64,000 nt of DNA from Flavobacterium sp. MFBS3-15 (lineage in GTDB: Bacteria > Bacteroidota > Bacteroidia > Flavobacteriales > Flavobacteriaceae). This document shows positions 7,760 through 16,920 of this stretch, one piece after another; position 1 is the first letter of the stretch; each line of letters begins with the position of its first letter. The translations under genes and the position numbers were made by a program. Location of the stretch: assembly GCF_026107645.2 (NCBI RefSeq), contig NZ_JAPCHV010000002.1:124001-188000 (forward strand), written 5' to 3'. The notes beneath the pieces were generated by a model. The model was given only the letters and a program-made list of their open reading frames with translations, was not told the DNA's origin and searched no databases.

Positions 7760-8863
7760 TTATTTAGCGGTTTCTTTTTTCCTGTCATCAATGCGCTTCT
7801 GTGCAATAGACATTGCGGCCTGCTGCGTAGTGATGTTGTTGGCTTCTGCGTGGCTGAAAATCTCCAGGGTAGTGTTGTAAATGTTTTCAGTCCTCCTCAT
7901 TGCTTCAGCCTTGTCGTAGCCTACGATTTCAGCATACACATTGATGATGCCGCCTGCATTGATAAGGAAGTCAGGAGCGTAAGCAATGCCCTTTTCCATA
8001 AGTATGCGGCCGTGTACCTGCTCAACAGCAAGCTGGTTGTTGGCAGCACCTGCAATAACTTTAGCCTTTAGCTTATTGATGGTTTCATCATTAACCGTAG
8101 CGCCAAGGGCACATGGTGCGTAGATGTCTACATCTGCGGTATAAACGTCATCGCCTGTATAGATTGAAGCACCGTATTTGATGGCAACTTCTTCCATCCT
8201 TGCTTCGTTGATGTCGGATATGGTTACAAGCGCACCTTCTTTAGTAAGATAGTCGATAAGGGTTTCGCCCACATGGCCTGTTCCCTGTACCAGTACTTTT
8301 TTGCCGCCAAGGTTGTTAGATCCAAACTGGTGCATAGCTGCTGCCTTCATGCCCATGTAAACGCCATAGGCAGTTACCGGGGAAGGGTTTCCTGAGCCGC
8401 CACGAGATTCAGAGATGCCGGTTACATGCTTGGTTACATCATTAATGCGGTCCATGTCGGCAGTGGTTGTACCCACATCTTCAGCAGTGATATATTTTCC
8501 GCTAAGCGAATCTACAAACTGTCCAAACCTTGTGATCATCTCGGGGGTTTTGTCCAATTTAGAGTCGCCTATGATAACAGCTTTACCTCCTCCAAGATTA
8601 AGTCCTGAAATAGCTGACTTATATGTCATGCCTCGTGATAACCTCAATACGTCATTCAAGGCTTCCCATTCATTGGCATATTTCCACATCCTGGTACCGC
8701 CAAGCGCAGGTCCTAAAACCGTATTATGGATACCGATTATTGCTTTTAAACCTGTATCTTTGTCATGGCAGAAAACAACCTGCTCATGATCGTTGAAAGA
8801 TGCCTGTCCAAAAACCGGATCAACCTTTATAAGGTCGTTAGCCTTAATAACTTCTGCTATCAT
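7760..8863 (-). CDS. leucine/Glu/Phe/Val-family amino-acid dehydrogenase
   Basis: NAD-dependent oxidative deaminase of the Glu/Leu/Phe/Val dehydrogenase superfamily, most like leucine dehydrogenase in size (367 aa). It would interconvert branched-chain amino acids and 2-oxo acids. Visible are the substrate-site Lys in MTYKSA, the catalytic Lys region NLGGGKAVI, the Asp of ITAEDVGT and the Rossmann motif GTGHVGE (about residues 180-186). It is single-copy transcribed from its own promoter (8906-8936). ilvE lies elsewhere in the window (24368-25432) and acts on the same substrates. Confidence 0.93.
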   Translation of the reverse strand: MIAEVIKANDLIKVDPVFGQASFNDHEQVVFCHDKDTGLKAIIGIHNTVLGPALGGTRMWKYANEWEALNDVLRLSRGMTYKSAISGLNLGGGKAVIIGDSKLDKTPEMITRFGQFVDSLSGKYITAEDVGTTTADMDRINDVTKHVTGISESRGGSGNPSPVTAYGVYMGMKAAAMHQFGSNNLGGKKVLVQGTGHVGETLIDYLTKEGALVTISDINEARMEEVAIKYGASIYTGDDVYTADVDIYAPCALGATVNDETINKLKAKVIAGAANNQLAVEQVHGRILMEKGIAYAPDFLINAGGIINVYAEIVGYDKAEAMRRTENIYNTTLEIFSHAEANNITTQQAAMSIAQKRIDDRKKETAK

Positions 8864-8905
8864 AATAGAATCTTTTAAAATTTGAAATTATTCAAAAACG
8901 TGATA

Positions 8906-8936
8906 CAAAATTAAACATATAATTAAGATAAGGCAA
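8906..8936 (-). promoter_or_regulatory. promoter of the leucine dehydrogenase gene
   Basis: On the minus strand, TTG (8936-8934) is followed after exactly 20 nt by TAATTTTG (8913-8906), a close match to the Bacteroidota consensus TTG-N17-23-TAnnTTTG. The box ends 42 nt before the ATG. Confidence 0.75.
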
Positions 8937-9060
8937 TATATTTGTATTTTTTTACGTAATCAATAATTAAGAGCGTGTTTTTTTAATGTATACAGAACAC
9001 ATTTAATGCCTTTGTTTTAACATATAAGCCAATAAATAAAATTGCTTTTCCATTTAAACA

Positions 9061-10821
9061 ATGAAAGAACTTCAGTATTTAAACAAATATTTTGTAAAAT
9101 ATAAATTTCAATTTCTGTTAGGGATTTTGATTACAATTGCTGCCCAAATCTTCTCCCTTTTTACCCCGGAGCTGGTTAAGCGCTCAATCGACTCAACACA
9201 GGAGTTCCTGGAAAATAAAGAAAGCGAGGCTTCGGAATTGTATACACTGCTTGGCGAAAACCTGCTTCTTATAATTGGCACTACTTTAATCGGTGCTGTA
9301 CTTACATTTTTTATGCGGCAAACGCTTATTGTAATGTCACGGCATGTAGAATTCGACCTGAAGAATGAGATTTTCCGCCAGTATGAGAATCTTACGCAGA
9401 GTTTTTACAAGCAAAACCGCACGGGCGACCTTATGAACCGCATCAGTACCGATGTCGACAGGGTACGCCAGTATGTTGGCCCGGCCATTATGTACTCGCT
9501 CAATACCATTGTACGTACAGTGGTAGTTATTACGCACATGTGCATCATATCGCCCAAATTGACTCTTTATACACTTATACCGCTTCCGCTTCTTGCATGG
9601 AGCATTTTTAAAATAAGCAAGGAAATCAACAAGCGCAGTACAGCCTACCAGCAGAACCTTTCAAAACTGTCGAGTTTTACACAGGAAATGTTTTCAGGCA
9701 TACGCATTATTAAAGCCTACGCGCTTGAAGGTCAGAAGCAGGCCGCGTTTGATGAGCTTTCGCGTGACAGTGTAAAGAAAAACATGAGTGTCGCTAAAGT
9801 GAACGCACAGTTCGGCCCGCTGATGATATTATTGATAGGTGTGAGTAACCTCGTGGTGATATATGTGGGCGGTATGATGTACATAAATGGCAGTATCGAT
9901 AAGATCGGTACTATTGCCCAGTTCATATTGTACATCAACATGCTTACCTGGCCGGTAGCATCGCTGGGCTGGATATCATCGATGGTACAGGAGGCGGAAG
10001 CTTCGCAAAAACGCATCAATGAATTCCTGAAAATTAAGCCTGAAGTGCAAAACAACACTACGGCACATACACCTGTATTGGGCCAAATCGCTTTTGAGAA
10101 TGTGACTTTCACTTATGACGATACCAACATCACCGCGCTTAAGGATGTATCATTTGAAGTACATAAAGGTGAAACGCTGGCGATACTGGGGCGTACCGGC
10201 TCCGGCAAGTCGACCATACTTTCGCTGATAAGCAGGCTGTACGATACCGAAACCGGCAAAGTAACCATAGACGGCGAAGATATCAGGCAGGTAAACCTGA
10301 ATGACCTTCGGGACAGTATTGGCTTTGTACCTCAGGATGCGTTCCTGTTTTCTGACTCCATTAAGAACAATATTAAATTCGGTAATGAGGACGCAGGCGA
10401 TGATGAAGTGGTATCTGTAGCCAAAAAAGCTGTAGTGCATAATAACATTACAAGCTTTACCAATCAATATGAAACGATATTGGGGGAGAGGGGTATTACC
10501 CTTTCCGGTGGCCAAAAACAGAGGGTATCCATTGCGCGCGCTATGATAAAGGATGCGCCAATATTGCTTCTGGACGATTGCCTTTCCGCAGTAGATACCG
10601 AAACAGAGGAAGCGATACTCAATAACCTCCTTGAGTTTTGCAGGGATAAGACAACTATTATCGTTAGCCACAGGGTTTCATCGGCTAAAAACGCAGACCG
10701 GATAATTATTCTCGAAGATGGTAAAATAATACAGCAAGGTACTCATAATGCGCTCATAAGCGAACCAGGGTATTATAAAGAACTGTATCTGAAACAGCTT
10801 TCAGAAAAAGAATTACAATAA
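9061..10821 (+). CDS. ABC exporter, fused permease and ATPase (MsbA/LmrA-like)
   Basis: Half-transporter that would work as a dimer in the inner membrane. Six transmembrane helices occupy residues ~15-310. The ATPase domain (about 345-580) has Walker A GRTGSGKST, Q-loop FVPQDA, signature LSGGQKQR, Walker B ILLLDD and H-loop VSHR. The residue after Walker B, usually the catalytic Glu, is Asp here (LLDDCLSAVD), an oddity that occurs in this group and may slow ATP hydrolysis. Substrate cannot be told from sequence; lipid or drug export is typical. It is read with the PUR gene 69 nt downstream. Confidence 0.92.
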   Translation: MKELQYLNKYFVKYKFQFLLGILITIAAQIFSLFTPELVKRSIDSTQEFLENKESEASELYTLLGENLLLIIGTTLIGAVLTFFMRQTLIVMSRHVEFDLKNEIFRQYENLTQSFYKQNRTGDLMNRISTDVDRVRQYVGPAIMYSLNTIVRTVVVITHMCIISPKLTLYTLIPLPLLAWSIFKISKEINKRSTAYQQNLSKLSSFTQEMFSGIRIIKAYALEGQKQAAFDELSRDSVKKNMSVAKVNAQFGPLMILLIGVSNLVVIYVGGMMYINGSIDKIGTIAQFILYINMLTWPVASLGWISSMVQEAEASQKRINEFLKIKPEVQNNTTAHTPVLGQIAFENVTFTYDDTNITALKDVSFEVHKGETLAILGRTGSGKSTILSLISRLYDTETGKVTIDGEDIRQVNLNDLRDSIGFVPQDAFLFSDSIKNNIKFGNEDAGDDEVVSVAKKAVVHNNITSFTNQYETILGERGITLSGGQKQRVSIARAMIKDAPILLLDDCLSAVDTETEEAILNNLLEFCRDKTTIIVSHRVSSAKNADRIIILEDGKIIQQGTHNALISEPGYYKELYLKQLSEKELQ

Positions 10822-10890
10822 TTTTTGTTTTTTTTATATTTTTTTTAGATTTTTGGTAGCACATAAACCAGGTAACATAAAAGAAGGATT

Positions 10891-11271
10891 ATGAGAGAAC
10901 ATGACATGTTGGAAAAGGAAGAGATCTTTTCTAAAGTTTTGAGGGCGGGGAGAAGGACCTATTTTTTTGATGTTAGGGCCACCAAAGCCGATGACTATTA
11001 TATAACCATTACTGAAAGCAAGAAGTTTACGGAAGAGGATGGCTCTTTCCACTTCAAAAAGCATAAAATCTACCTTTACAAAGAAGATTTTACAGCATTC
11101 AGGGAGATACTTGATGAAATGACCGAGTATGTTCTTTCCAACAAAGGGGAAGAAGTAATTTCCGAAAGGCACCAGAAAGATTTTAGAAAGCTGTTTGGTG
11201 AAAAGGGCGAAGAAGGAGTTACTATTACAGCTACTGAAAGCTTTACCGATGTTGACTTCGACGATATTTAG
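10891..11271 (+). CDS. PUR-family DNA/RNA-binding protein (DUF3276)
   Basis: A 126-residue protein with the bacterial PUR-alpha-like repeat: KVLRAGRRTYFFDVRATKADDYYITITESKK, then FHFKKHKIYLYKEDF, arranged as a four-strand sheet and helix. The Borrelia and Bacteroides relatives bind single-stranded or double-stranded nucleic acid. An acidic tail (DVDFDDI) ends the protein. The gene follows the ABC exporter and is terminated by the 48-nt palindrome. Confidence 0.88.
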   Translation: MREHDMLEKEEIFSKVLRAGRRTYFFDVRATKADDYYITITESKKFTEEDGSFHFKKHKIYLYKEDFTAFREILDEMTEYVLSNKGEEVISERHQKDFRKLFGEKGEEGVTITATESFTDVDFDDI

Positions 11272-11285
11272 AAGCTCATTTTCGT

Positions 11286-11333
11286 TATAATAGCAAAGTC
11301 CGGAATCTATAGATTCCGGACTTTGCTATTATA
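11286..11333. terminator. perfect 24-bp palindrome, likely bidirectional terminator
   Basis: The two 24-nt arms (11286-11309 and 11310-11333) are exact reverse complements with no loop, so 48 nt can fold into one uninterrupted hairpin. It sits between the converging PUR gene and SulP gene. There is no long T tract on either side. Confidence 0.75.
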
Positions 11334-11364
11334 GATTATGGCGAAGTGCTAAAATGATGCAACT

Positions 11365-12912
11365 CTAAATAGGGACTTCATCCTCAGTTGCAACAATATA
11401 ATGCGGATCTTCCTGGATGTTAACGCTAATTACTGCTTCAGCATTTCTAAGTAACACCCGGCAATCCTGACTCAGGTGCCTTAGTTCGACTGTTTTGCCT
11501 GCCGTTGCATATTTTTTTGTAATATTATTTAGCGCTTCAATTGCCGACATATCGGTTATGCGGCTCTCCTTGAAATCTATTACAACGTTTTGAGGGTCAT
11601 TGGCAACATCAAATTTTTCAATAAAATTTAAGGTTGACCCAAAAAAAAGTGGTCCGTATATTTCATAATGCTTGATGCCATTTAGATCAATGTAAGTCCT
11701 TGCCCGTATACGCCTGGCGCTTTCCCAGGCAAATACCAATGCTGATATTATTACACCAATAAGCACTGCAAGTGCAAGGTTATGCAGCAATATGGTAACA
11801 ACCGCTACCAGAATCCCCACAAAAATATCATGGCGCGGCATTTTATTTATTATTCGGAAACTTGCCCATTCAAAAGTTCCTATTGCTACCATTATCATTA
11901 CACCTACCAGGGCGGCCATCGGTAATTTTCCAATGACTGGCGAACCGAATAATATAATAATCAATATTGTCATTGCGGCAATGATCCCTGATAACCTCGC
12001 TCTCGAACCGGCTGAAAGGTTCACCAGTGTTTGTGCTATCATAGGACAGCCTCCCATTCCGTAAAAGAAACCATTAGCAATATTTGAACCGCCCTGAGCA
12101 AGGCATTCGCGGTCACTGTTGCCACGGGTGCCTGTTATTTCATCAACTAAGTTTAGTGTCAGTAAACCTTCGGTCAGGCCAACGGCAGCAACTATAAGCG
12201 AATATGGTGCGATGACTTGCAACGCCTCCAAAGTAAAAGGTATTTGGGGTATATGAAAAGGAGGGAAACCACCTTCCACCGAAGCAATGTCGGCCACAGT
12301 ACGTGTATCGATATTAAAAAATACAACCACCGCAAACACGGCTATAATGGCAACGAGGGATGCGGGAATGGCCTTTGTTATTTTAGGAAACACCAGAACA
12401 ACAGCTATGGTTAGCGCAACAAGGCCGAGCATCGTCCATAGGGCATTACCTGAAAGCCATTCTGTACTGCCATGAACAATAGTCTTGAATTGCTCCAATT
12501 GCGACATAAAAATAATAATTGCCAGTCCGTTAACGAACCCATACATTACTGGCTGCGGCACCAGCCTTATAAATTTGCCAAATTTAAACAGCCCGATCAG
12601 TACTTGTATAATACCCGCCAGAGCTACAGCAGCAAAGACATATTCAATGCCGTTTGAACGCATTAGCGCAATGAGTACTACTACTGTAGCACCTGCACCG
12701 CCTGATATCATACCCGGCCGGCCTCCAAAGATTGCGGTAATAAAGCCTGCAATAAACGCAGCATATAAGCCGGTGAGGGGTGGAAGCCCCGCAAGTATGG
12801 CAAAGGACAACGATTCAGGTATCATGGTCATGGCTACTGTAAGCCCAGCTAACACTTCATTTTTATAATTTATCTTTTGGGAAAAATCAAACAGGTTCAA
12901 AATTTGCTTCAT
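11365..12912 (-). CDS. SulP-family inorganic anion transporter
   Basis: Sodium- or proton-coupled anion permease (sulfate, bicarbonate or similar) of the SLC26/SulP family. About 12-14 transmembrane helices cover residues 20-410, with the family block PPLTGLYAAF and the GGCPMIAQT region near residue 290. A cytoplasmic STAS domain (about 415-500) carries the FKESRITDMSAIEAL signature. The ATG at 12912 (MKQILNLFDF) is preferred over an in-frame TTG at 12927, because a TACTTTTG promoter box (12924-12917) lies between them. The substrate is not clear; no enzyme adjacent gives a clue. Confidence 0.9.
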   Translation of the reverse strand: MKQILNLFDFSQKINYKNEVLAGLTVAMTMIPESLSFAILAGLPPLTGLYAAFIAGFITAIFGGRPGMISGGAGATVVVLIALMRSNGIEYVFAAVALAGIIQVLIGLFKFGKFIRLVPQPVMYGFVNGLAIIIFMSQLEQFKTIVHGSTEWLSGNALWTMLGLVALTIAVVLVFPKITKAIPASLVAIIAVFAVVVFFNIDTRTVADIASVEGGFPPFHIPQIPFTLEALQVIAPYSLIVAAVGLTEGLLTLNLVDEITGTRGNSDRECLAQGGSNIANGFFYGMGGCPMIAQTLVNLSAGSRARLSGIIAAMTILIIILFGSPVIGKLPMAALVGVMIMVAIGTFEWASFRIINKMPRHDIFVGILVAVVTILLHNLALAVLIGVIISALVFAWESARRIRARTYIDLNGIKHYEIYGPLFFGSTLNFIEKFDVANDPQNVVIDFKESRITDMSAIEALNNITKKYATAGKTVELRHLSQDCRVLLRNAEAVISVNIQEDPHYIVATEDEVPI

Positions 12913-12916
12913 GCCG

Positions 12917-12924
12917 CAAAAGTA
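12917..12924 (-). promoter_or_regulatory. -7 promoter box 4 nt before the SulP start
   Basis: Minus-strand TACTTTTG fits TAnnTTTG. The box ends only 4 nt before the ATG, so the mRNA would be leaderless or nearly so. Confidence 0.5.
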
Positions 12925-13119
12925 CAATGAAATCAGTTTTTTGAAAGTATCCTGAAATGTATTTGAACATATTTAACGATGGCATTTCGTCAAAAGGATG
13001 TGCAACACTTTTTCGATTAGTTAGATAGAGAGTGATCTTGTTTTCATGAAACAACCTATTTTAATTTGCACAAATAAACAAGTGCATTTTACCTCCCACT
13101 CAATTTTGTGTTTCCCTAT

Positions 13120-13152
13120 TTGATATTTGTATATTAAAAATCACTATATTTG
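13120..13152 (+). promoter_or_regulatory. guaB promoter
   Basis: TTG (13120-13122), 22 nt, then TATATTTG (13145-13152), matching TTG-N17-23-TAnnTTTG. The box ends 27 nt before the guaB ATG. Confidence 0.7.
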
Positions 13153-13179
13153 CATGCAATTTAACTACAAATTGCAACG

Positions 13180-14652
13180 ATGAAAGCACACACAACCAAG
13201 ATCATCGGAGAAGGCCTTACCTACGACGATGTTCTCCTTGTTCCTAACTACTCTGAAGTTTTACCCCGCGAAGTAAGCATACAGTCTAAATTTTCACGCA
13301 ACATTACACTCAACGTTCCTGTGGTTTCTGCCGCAATGGATACCGTTACCGAAAGTGCCATGGCTATCGCAATGGCCAGGGAGGGAGGCATAGGTGTTCT
13401 TCACAAGAACATGACTATTGAACAGCAGGCAACTGAGGTTCGTAAAGTCAAGCGTGCTGAGTCGGGGATGATCATAGACCCGGTTACGTTGCCGCTTAGT
13501 GCCAATGTTGGCGATGCCAAGAATGTAATGCGCGAGTACGGGATCGGAGGTATTCCTGTGGTAGATGCTGACGGAATCCTTAAAGGAATAGTAACCAACC
13601 GCGACCTTCGTTTTGAAAAGGATAACCAGCGTTCCATACTGGAAGTGATGACCTCCGAAAATCTGGTAACAGCAGGTGAGGGTACTACGCTTAATGTTGC
13701 CGAAGGCATCCTGCAGCAGAACAAGATTGAGAAATTACCTGTGGTAAATGCTAACTATAAGCTGGTAGGGCTTATCACTTTCCGCGATATTACCAAGCTG
13801 ACACAAAAGCCCATTGCCAATAAAGATAAATTTGGCCGCCTTCGGGTTGCTGCAGCCCTTGGCGTTACTGCCGATGCTGTACAGCGTGCAGAAGCACTCG
13901 TAAATGCCGGAGTAGATGCAGTAATCATCGATACGGCTCACGGGCATACCAAGGGTGTAGTTAATGTATTGAAAGAAGTAAAAGCCAAATTCCCGCAGCT
14001 CGATGTAGTGGTAGGTAACATTGCTACTCCTGAAGCAGCACTATACCTCGCAGAAAATGGGGCTGATGCAGTAAAAGTGGGCATTGGCCCCGGTTCCATT
14101 TGTACTACAAGGGTGGTGGCAGGTGTCGGCTTCCCACAATTCTCGGCTGTACTCGAAGTAGCTGCCGCGCTTAAGGGCTCTGGTGTACCGGTAATAGCCG
14201 ATGGCGGTATCCGTTATACAGGCGACATACCGAAAGCAATTGCTGCCGGTGCCGATTGTGTGATGTTGGGTTCACTATTGGCCGGGACAATGGAATCCCC
14301 TGGTGAAACTATCATATTTGAAGGCAGAAAATTCAAGTCATACCGTGGCATGGGTTCTGTAGAGGCCATGAAGGAGGGTTCTAAAGACCGTTACTTCCAG
14401 GACGTAGAGGACGATGTGAAGAAGTTGGTTCCCGAAGGCATTGTAGGCCGTGTACCATATAAAGGCGAACTTTTTGAAAGCATGCTTCAGTTTGTGGGCG
14501 GGCTTCGTGCGGGTATGGGTTACTGCGGAGCTAAAGACATTCCAACGCTTCAGGAAACTGGAAGATTTGTGCGAATTACGTCAAGCGGTATTTCTGAAAG
14601 CCACCCTCACAACGTAACGATTACTAAAGAAGCACCCAATTATTCGAGATAA
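13180..14652 (+). CDS. guaB: IMP dehydrogenase
   Basis: Catalyses IMP + NAD+ to XMP + NADH, the committed step of guanine nucleotide synthesis in the cytoplasm. The catalytic Cys loop is GPGSICTT (about residue 310), with the substrate-binding GGIRYTGD and the moving flap around [13 protein letters not shown]. Two CBS domains, which sense adenine and guanine nucleotides, form the insertion between residues ~95 and 210. At 490 residues the length is normal and no part is missing. It stands alone between its own promoter and a strong terminator. Confidence 0.98.
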   Translation: MKAHTTKIIGEGLTYDDVLLVPNYSEVLPREVSIQSKFSRNITLNVPVVSAAMDTVTESAMAIAMAREGGIGVLHKNMTIEQQATEVRKVKRAESGMIIDPVTLPLSANVGDAKNVMREYGIGGIPVVDADGILKGIVTNRDLRFEKDNQRSILEVMTSENLVTAGEGTTLNVAEGILQQNKIEKLPVVNANYKLVGLITFRDITKLTQKPIANKDKFGRLRVAAALGVTADAVQRAEALVNAGVDAVIIDTAHGHTKGVVNVLKEVKAKFPQLDVVVGNIATPEAALYLAENGADAVKVGIGPGSICTTRVVAGVGFPQFSAVLEVAAALKGSGVPVIADGGIRYTGDIPKAIAAGADCVMLGSLLAGTMESPGETIIFEGRKFKSYRGMGSVEAMKEGSKDRYFQDVEDDVKKLVPEGIVGRVPYKGELFESMLQFVGGLRAGMGYCGAKDIPTLQETGRFVRITSSGISESHPHNVTITKEAPNYSR

Positions 14653-14673
14653 TTCTTAATCGTATACAATTAT

Positions 14674-14709
14674 AAAAAAACAGCAAGGTATTATCCTTGC
14701 TGTTTTTTT
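14674..14709. terminator. bidirectional rho-independent terminator after guaB
   Basis: AAAAAAACAGCAAGG (14674-14688) pairs with CCTTGCTGTTTTTTT (14695-14709) around a 6-nt loop, giving A and T runs on either side. It can end both guaB and the converging SRPBCC gene. Confidence 0.93.
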
Positions 14710-14733
14710 ATGAAATATATGTGTAACGTTTTT

Positions 14734-15945
14734 TTAAGGATTGGTAGCAGGCTTTTGCTGTGGTTTTGTTGTTGATTGACCTGTAGGCTTTACTGCCGGG
14801 CGGTTAGTCGCCCCTGCTGATCCTGATGCAGGTTTAGCAATACCTTCAGCAGGTTTCGCGACCGGTTTACCTGTAGGAACCGGAATGTCACCAGGACTCA
14901 GGTTATTTTCGGCGGCTTCAGGTGTGGTGGGGGCAGGGGCTCCAATAGGAATATATATGTCAGTTACCCATTCCGAAGGCCTTTTGGTTTGAGCTGTTCC
15001 TTTACTGAAAAGTTCGACATACTGGCTGCTGGTATTTTCCTGTATACCTTTTTCAGCCATATGTTTCCTTGCTGCGGCCCAGGCTTTAGGCAGATGGGAA
15101 TAGTCTCCTTTCAAAGTAGTTTTCAGTGCCTGGAACGCTTCAAGCCTGTTACCTTCATATTCGCTTCCTGGTGCTGTGTACATTTCTTCCTTTATAGGAA
15201 AGCAAATCATATAATATGCGCTGTCCCTTTGTGTGCTGAATTTTTTATACAAAATAAATGGAGCGCCATTGGTAGCGATTTTGTTTTCTTTTACAAATGC
15301 GGCAAGTTTAGGGAATATTTCCAAGGCTTTCTTTTGAACATCACTTGTTTTTGAGTTTACGGATTGTCCTATATAAAAACCACCAGTTTTAGTAACCTGA
15401 TTCTTAACTTCGACGTTAAATTTAGCCAATTCATCCACAAGGAATATACCTATGTTTTTTAATCCCTTCTCAAGCACGCTTTCCATTTTTTCACCAGCAT
15501 GCCCCTTTAGTAAAGCGTAGGCTTTTTCCTGAAAACTGAGCTTTCCCTGCATCCTTACCCTAACTTTTGTACCTCCTAAGGTATCTTTAAAGCTCCAGGC
15601 CATTTCAGAGTCCAGCCCGTCGATAGTTGCCTTTTGAATGATGGAGTCAGATTCCATTAAATTTACAGTAGTAATTCGGCCTTCAGTGTTGTCTTTCTTC
15701 CAAGCCATCGAAGCACCTTTGCCTGAAGTAACTTCAGGATAAGTATAGGTAGCAGTGCTGTCACTGATTATTTCTGTGTTTTCCCAGTTTCGGTACTCAC
15801 TTATATAATTGTAAAGCACCGCTTTGGGTGCTTTTATTACCTGTTCTTTTGTAATATCATATTTTCCATCCTGTGTAGCAATAAAAACAGTAATTGCAAT
15901 GGCTGAAAGCAACAGCAGGAGAAATACGTATTTTACAATTTTCAT
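14734..15945 (-). CDS. SRPBCC (polyketide-cyclase/START-like) membrane-anchored protein
   Basis: An N-terminal membrane anchor (about residues 4-23) precedes an SRPBCC ligand-binding domain (about 30-185) whose start reads VIKAPKAVLYNYISEYRNWEN, the usual helix-grip entry of this family. A second domain (about 185-335) of GyrI/SOUL-like character (FILYKKF, YYMICFPI) follows. The last ~65 residues are Pro/Ala/Lys-rich low-complexity sequence (PAEGIAKPASG). Family members bind hydrophobic ligands; the ligand here is unknown. No partners are obvious in the flanking genes, and its promoter is not clear. Confidence 0.8.
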   Translation of the reverse strand: MKIVKYVFLLLLLSAIAITVFIATQDGKYDITKEQVIKAPKAVLYNYISEYRNWENTEIISDSTATYTYPEVTSGKGASMAWKKDNTEGRITTVNLMESDSIIQKATIDGLDSEMAWSFKDTLGGTKVRVRMQGKLSFQEKAYALLKGHAGEKMESVLEKGLKNIGIFLVDELAKFNVEVKNQVTKTGGFYIGQSVNSKTSDVQKKALEIFPKLAAFVKENKIATNGAPFILYKKFSTQRDSAYYMICFPIKEEMYTAPGSEYEGNRLEAFQALKTTLKGDYSHLPKAWAAARKHMAEKGIQENTSSQYVELFSKGTAQTKRPSEWVTDIYIPIGAPAPTTPEAAENNLSPGDIPVPTGKPVAKPAEGIAKPASGSAGATNRPAVKPTGQSTTKPQQKPATNP

Positions 15946-16017
15946 GGAAAATGAAAAATTTTAGTTTGTCGTAAAAATAGGAATATTTATTTTAACAAAC
16001 TAATTACTTTTTATGCA

Positions 16018-16494
16018 TTAATCCATGTCTTCATACTCATTTTCGAGGGGATAAAGTTCATTGAAATCGGCACGCAGCTTGTGGGACCATTTGTGGGCGT
16101 CTTCCTCTTTTGGCTTGCCGAGATGAAAAAAATCTCTTCGCTCAATTTCAATCCATTTGCCTTCTTTTAACTCAGATATGATTACAGATTTTGATTTAAA
16201 GGAGATTACATAGTAGATATCCATAACAAAATCGTAAATTTCATTTAAAGGTGCTTCGTATTTGTGGATGACCTCCGCATCACCGGCTTTCCCTTTAATT
16301 ATTACTGATAACTTTCCATCCTCATCCACCTCGTAGGATTGTACCGTAGTAAAGTCAGGTTCGTACATCCAACTGAATTCCTCAGCAGATTTAAGCATTT
16401 TGTTCAAATCCTTTAGCAAGGGTCTGTAGTTCTTTTTTTCCTGTGCTGAGCATATGGCCGTTAAAGAAAGCAAAAGGATGAGAAATCTTTTCAT
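16018..16494 (-). CDS. small exported protein of unknown function
   Basis: A 158-residue protein starting with a signal peptide (MKRFLILLLSLTAICSAQEKK, likely cleaved after SAQ). The mature part is acidic and lacks cysteines or recognised motifs; it ends in an acidic tail (NEYEDMD). It is downstream of a terminator hairpin at 16511-16525, so it may have its own promoter. Function unknown. Confidence 0.7.
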   Translation of the reverse strand: MKRFLILLLSLTAICSAQEKKNYRPLLKDLNKMLKSAEEFSWMYEPDFTTVQSYEVDEDGKLSVIIKGKAGDAEVIHKYEAPLNEIYDFVMDIYYVISFKSKSVIISELKEGKWIEIERRDFFHLGKPKEEDAHKWSHKLRADFNELYPLENEYEDMD

Positions 16495-16510
16495 TGGTAT
16501 ACAATTAAAA

Positions 16511-16525
16511 AAGGCCCGAAGGCCT
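16511..16525 (-). terminator. short UUCG-loop terminator
   Basis: Minus-strand AGGCC-TTCG-GGCCT followed by TTTT, 6 nt after the stop of the 127-aa gene (16531). The tetraloop and T run are characteristic. Confidence 0.85.
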
Positions 16526-16530
16526 AATGA

Positions 16531-16914
16531 TTATTTATGGTCGCAGTCAATAAAATCCTGCGGGTAGGGGGAGAGGCTTACTTTATCTACCAGTAGGTAG
16601 ATATCCTCTTCCTGTGTAAAAAGTTCAATTTCGGGGCTGGTCCGCCCGGCTTCAAGCGCTTTTCTGTGTGTGGTGAGGTTATATTCACCGAGCTTGTCTG
16701 TAATGTGGTAATTGAAAGATATAAGCTCGGGAAAATCATTCCTGAACTGAACCTTCCATTTGTATTGCTCACCATTTTTCCCTTCATATTTCAGCCTGAA
16801 GGAAATTTTGCTGTAGCAGCTTGTTTTTTGCCAGTTATCCCATACACCCTTATTTTGTTGGGCATTCATGGTTAAGCCGGCTAAAATGAATAGTAATGCA
16901 AGTAGTTTTTTCAT
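16531..16914 (-). CDS. small exported protein downstream of the COG3014-like lipoprotein
   Basis: A 127-residue protein with a signal peptide (MKKLLALLFILAGLTMNAQQ). The mature part looks like an all-beta domain (alternating hydrophobics in WKVQFRNDFPELISFNYHI) with two Cys, one near the start and one near the end (FIDCDHK), which could form a disulfide. Family unknown. It starts 6 nt after the stop codon of the 788-aa lipoprotein gene and is followed by a terminator, so it is the last gene of the lpoB-COG3014 operon. In E. coli the LpoB gene neighbours the small envelope protein YcfL; I do not claim this is its homologue. Confidence 0.7.
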   Translation of the reverse strand: MKKLLALLFILAGLTMNAQQNKGVWDNWQKTSCYSKISFRLKYEGKNGEQYKWKVQFRNDFPELISFNYHITDKLGEYNLTTHRKALEAGRTSPEIELFTQEEDIYLLVDKVSLSPYPQDFIDCDHK

Positions 16915-16920
16915 ATCTTT

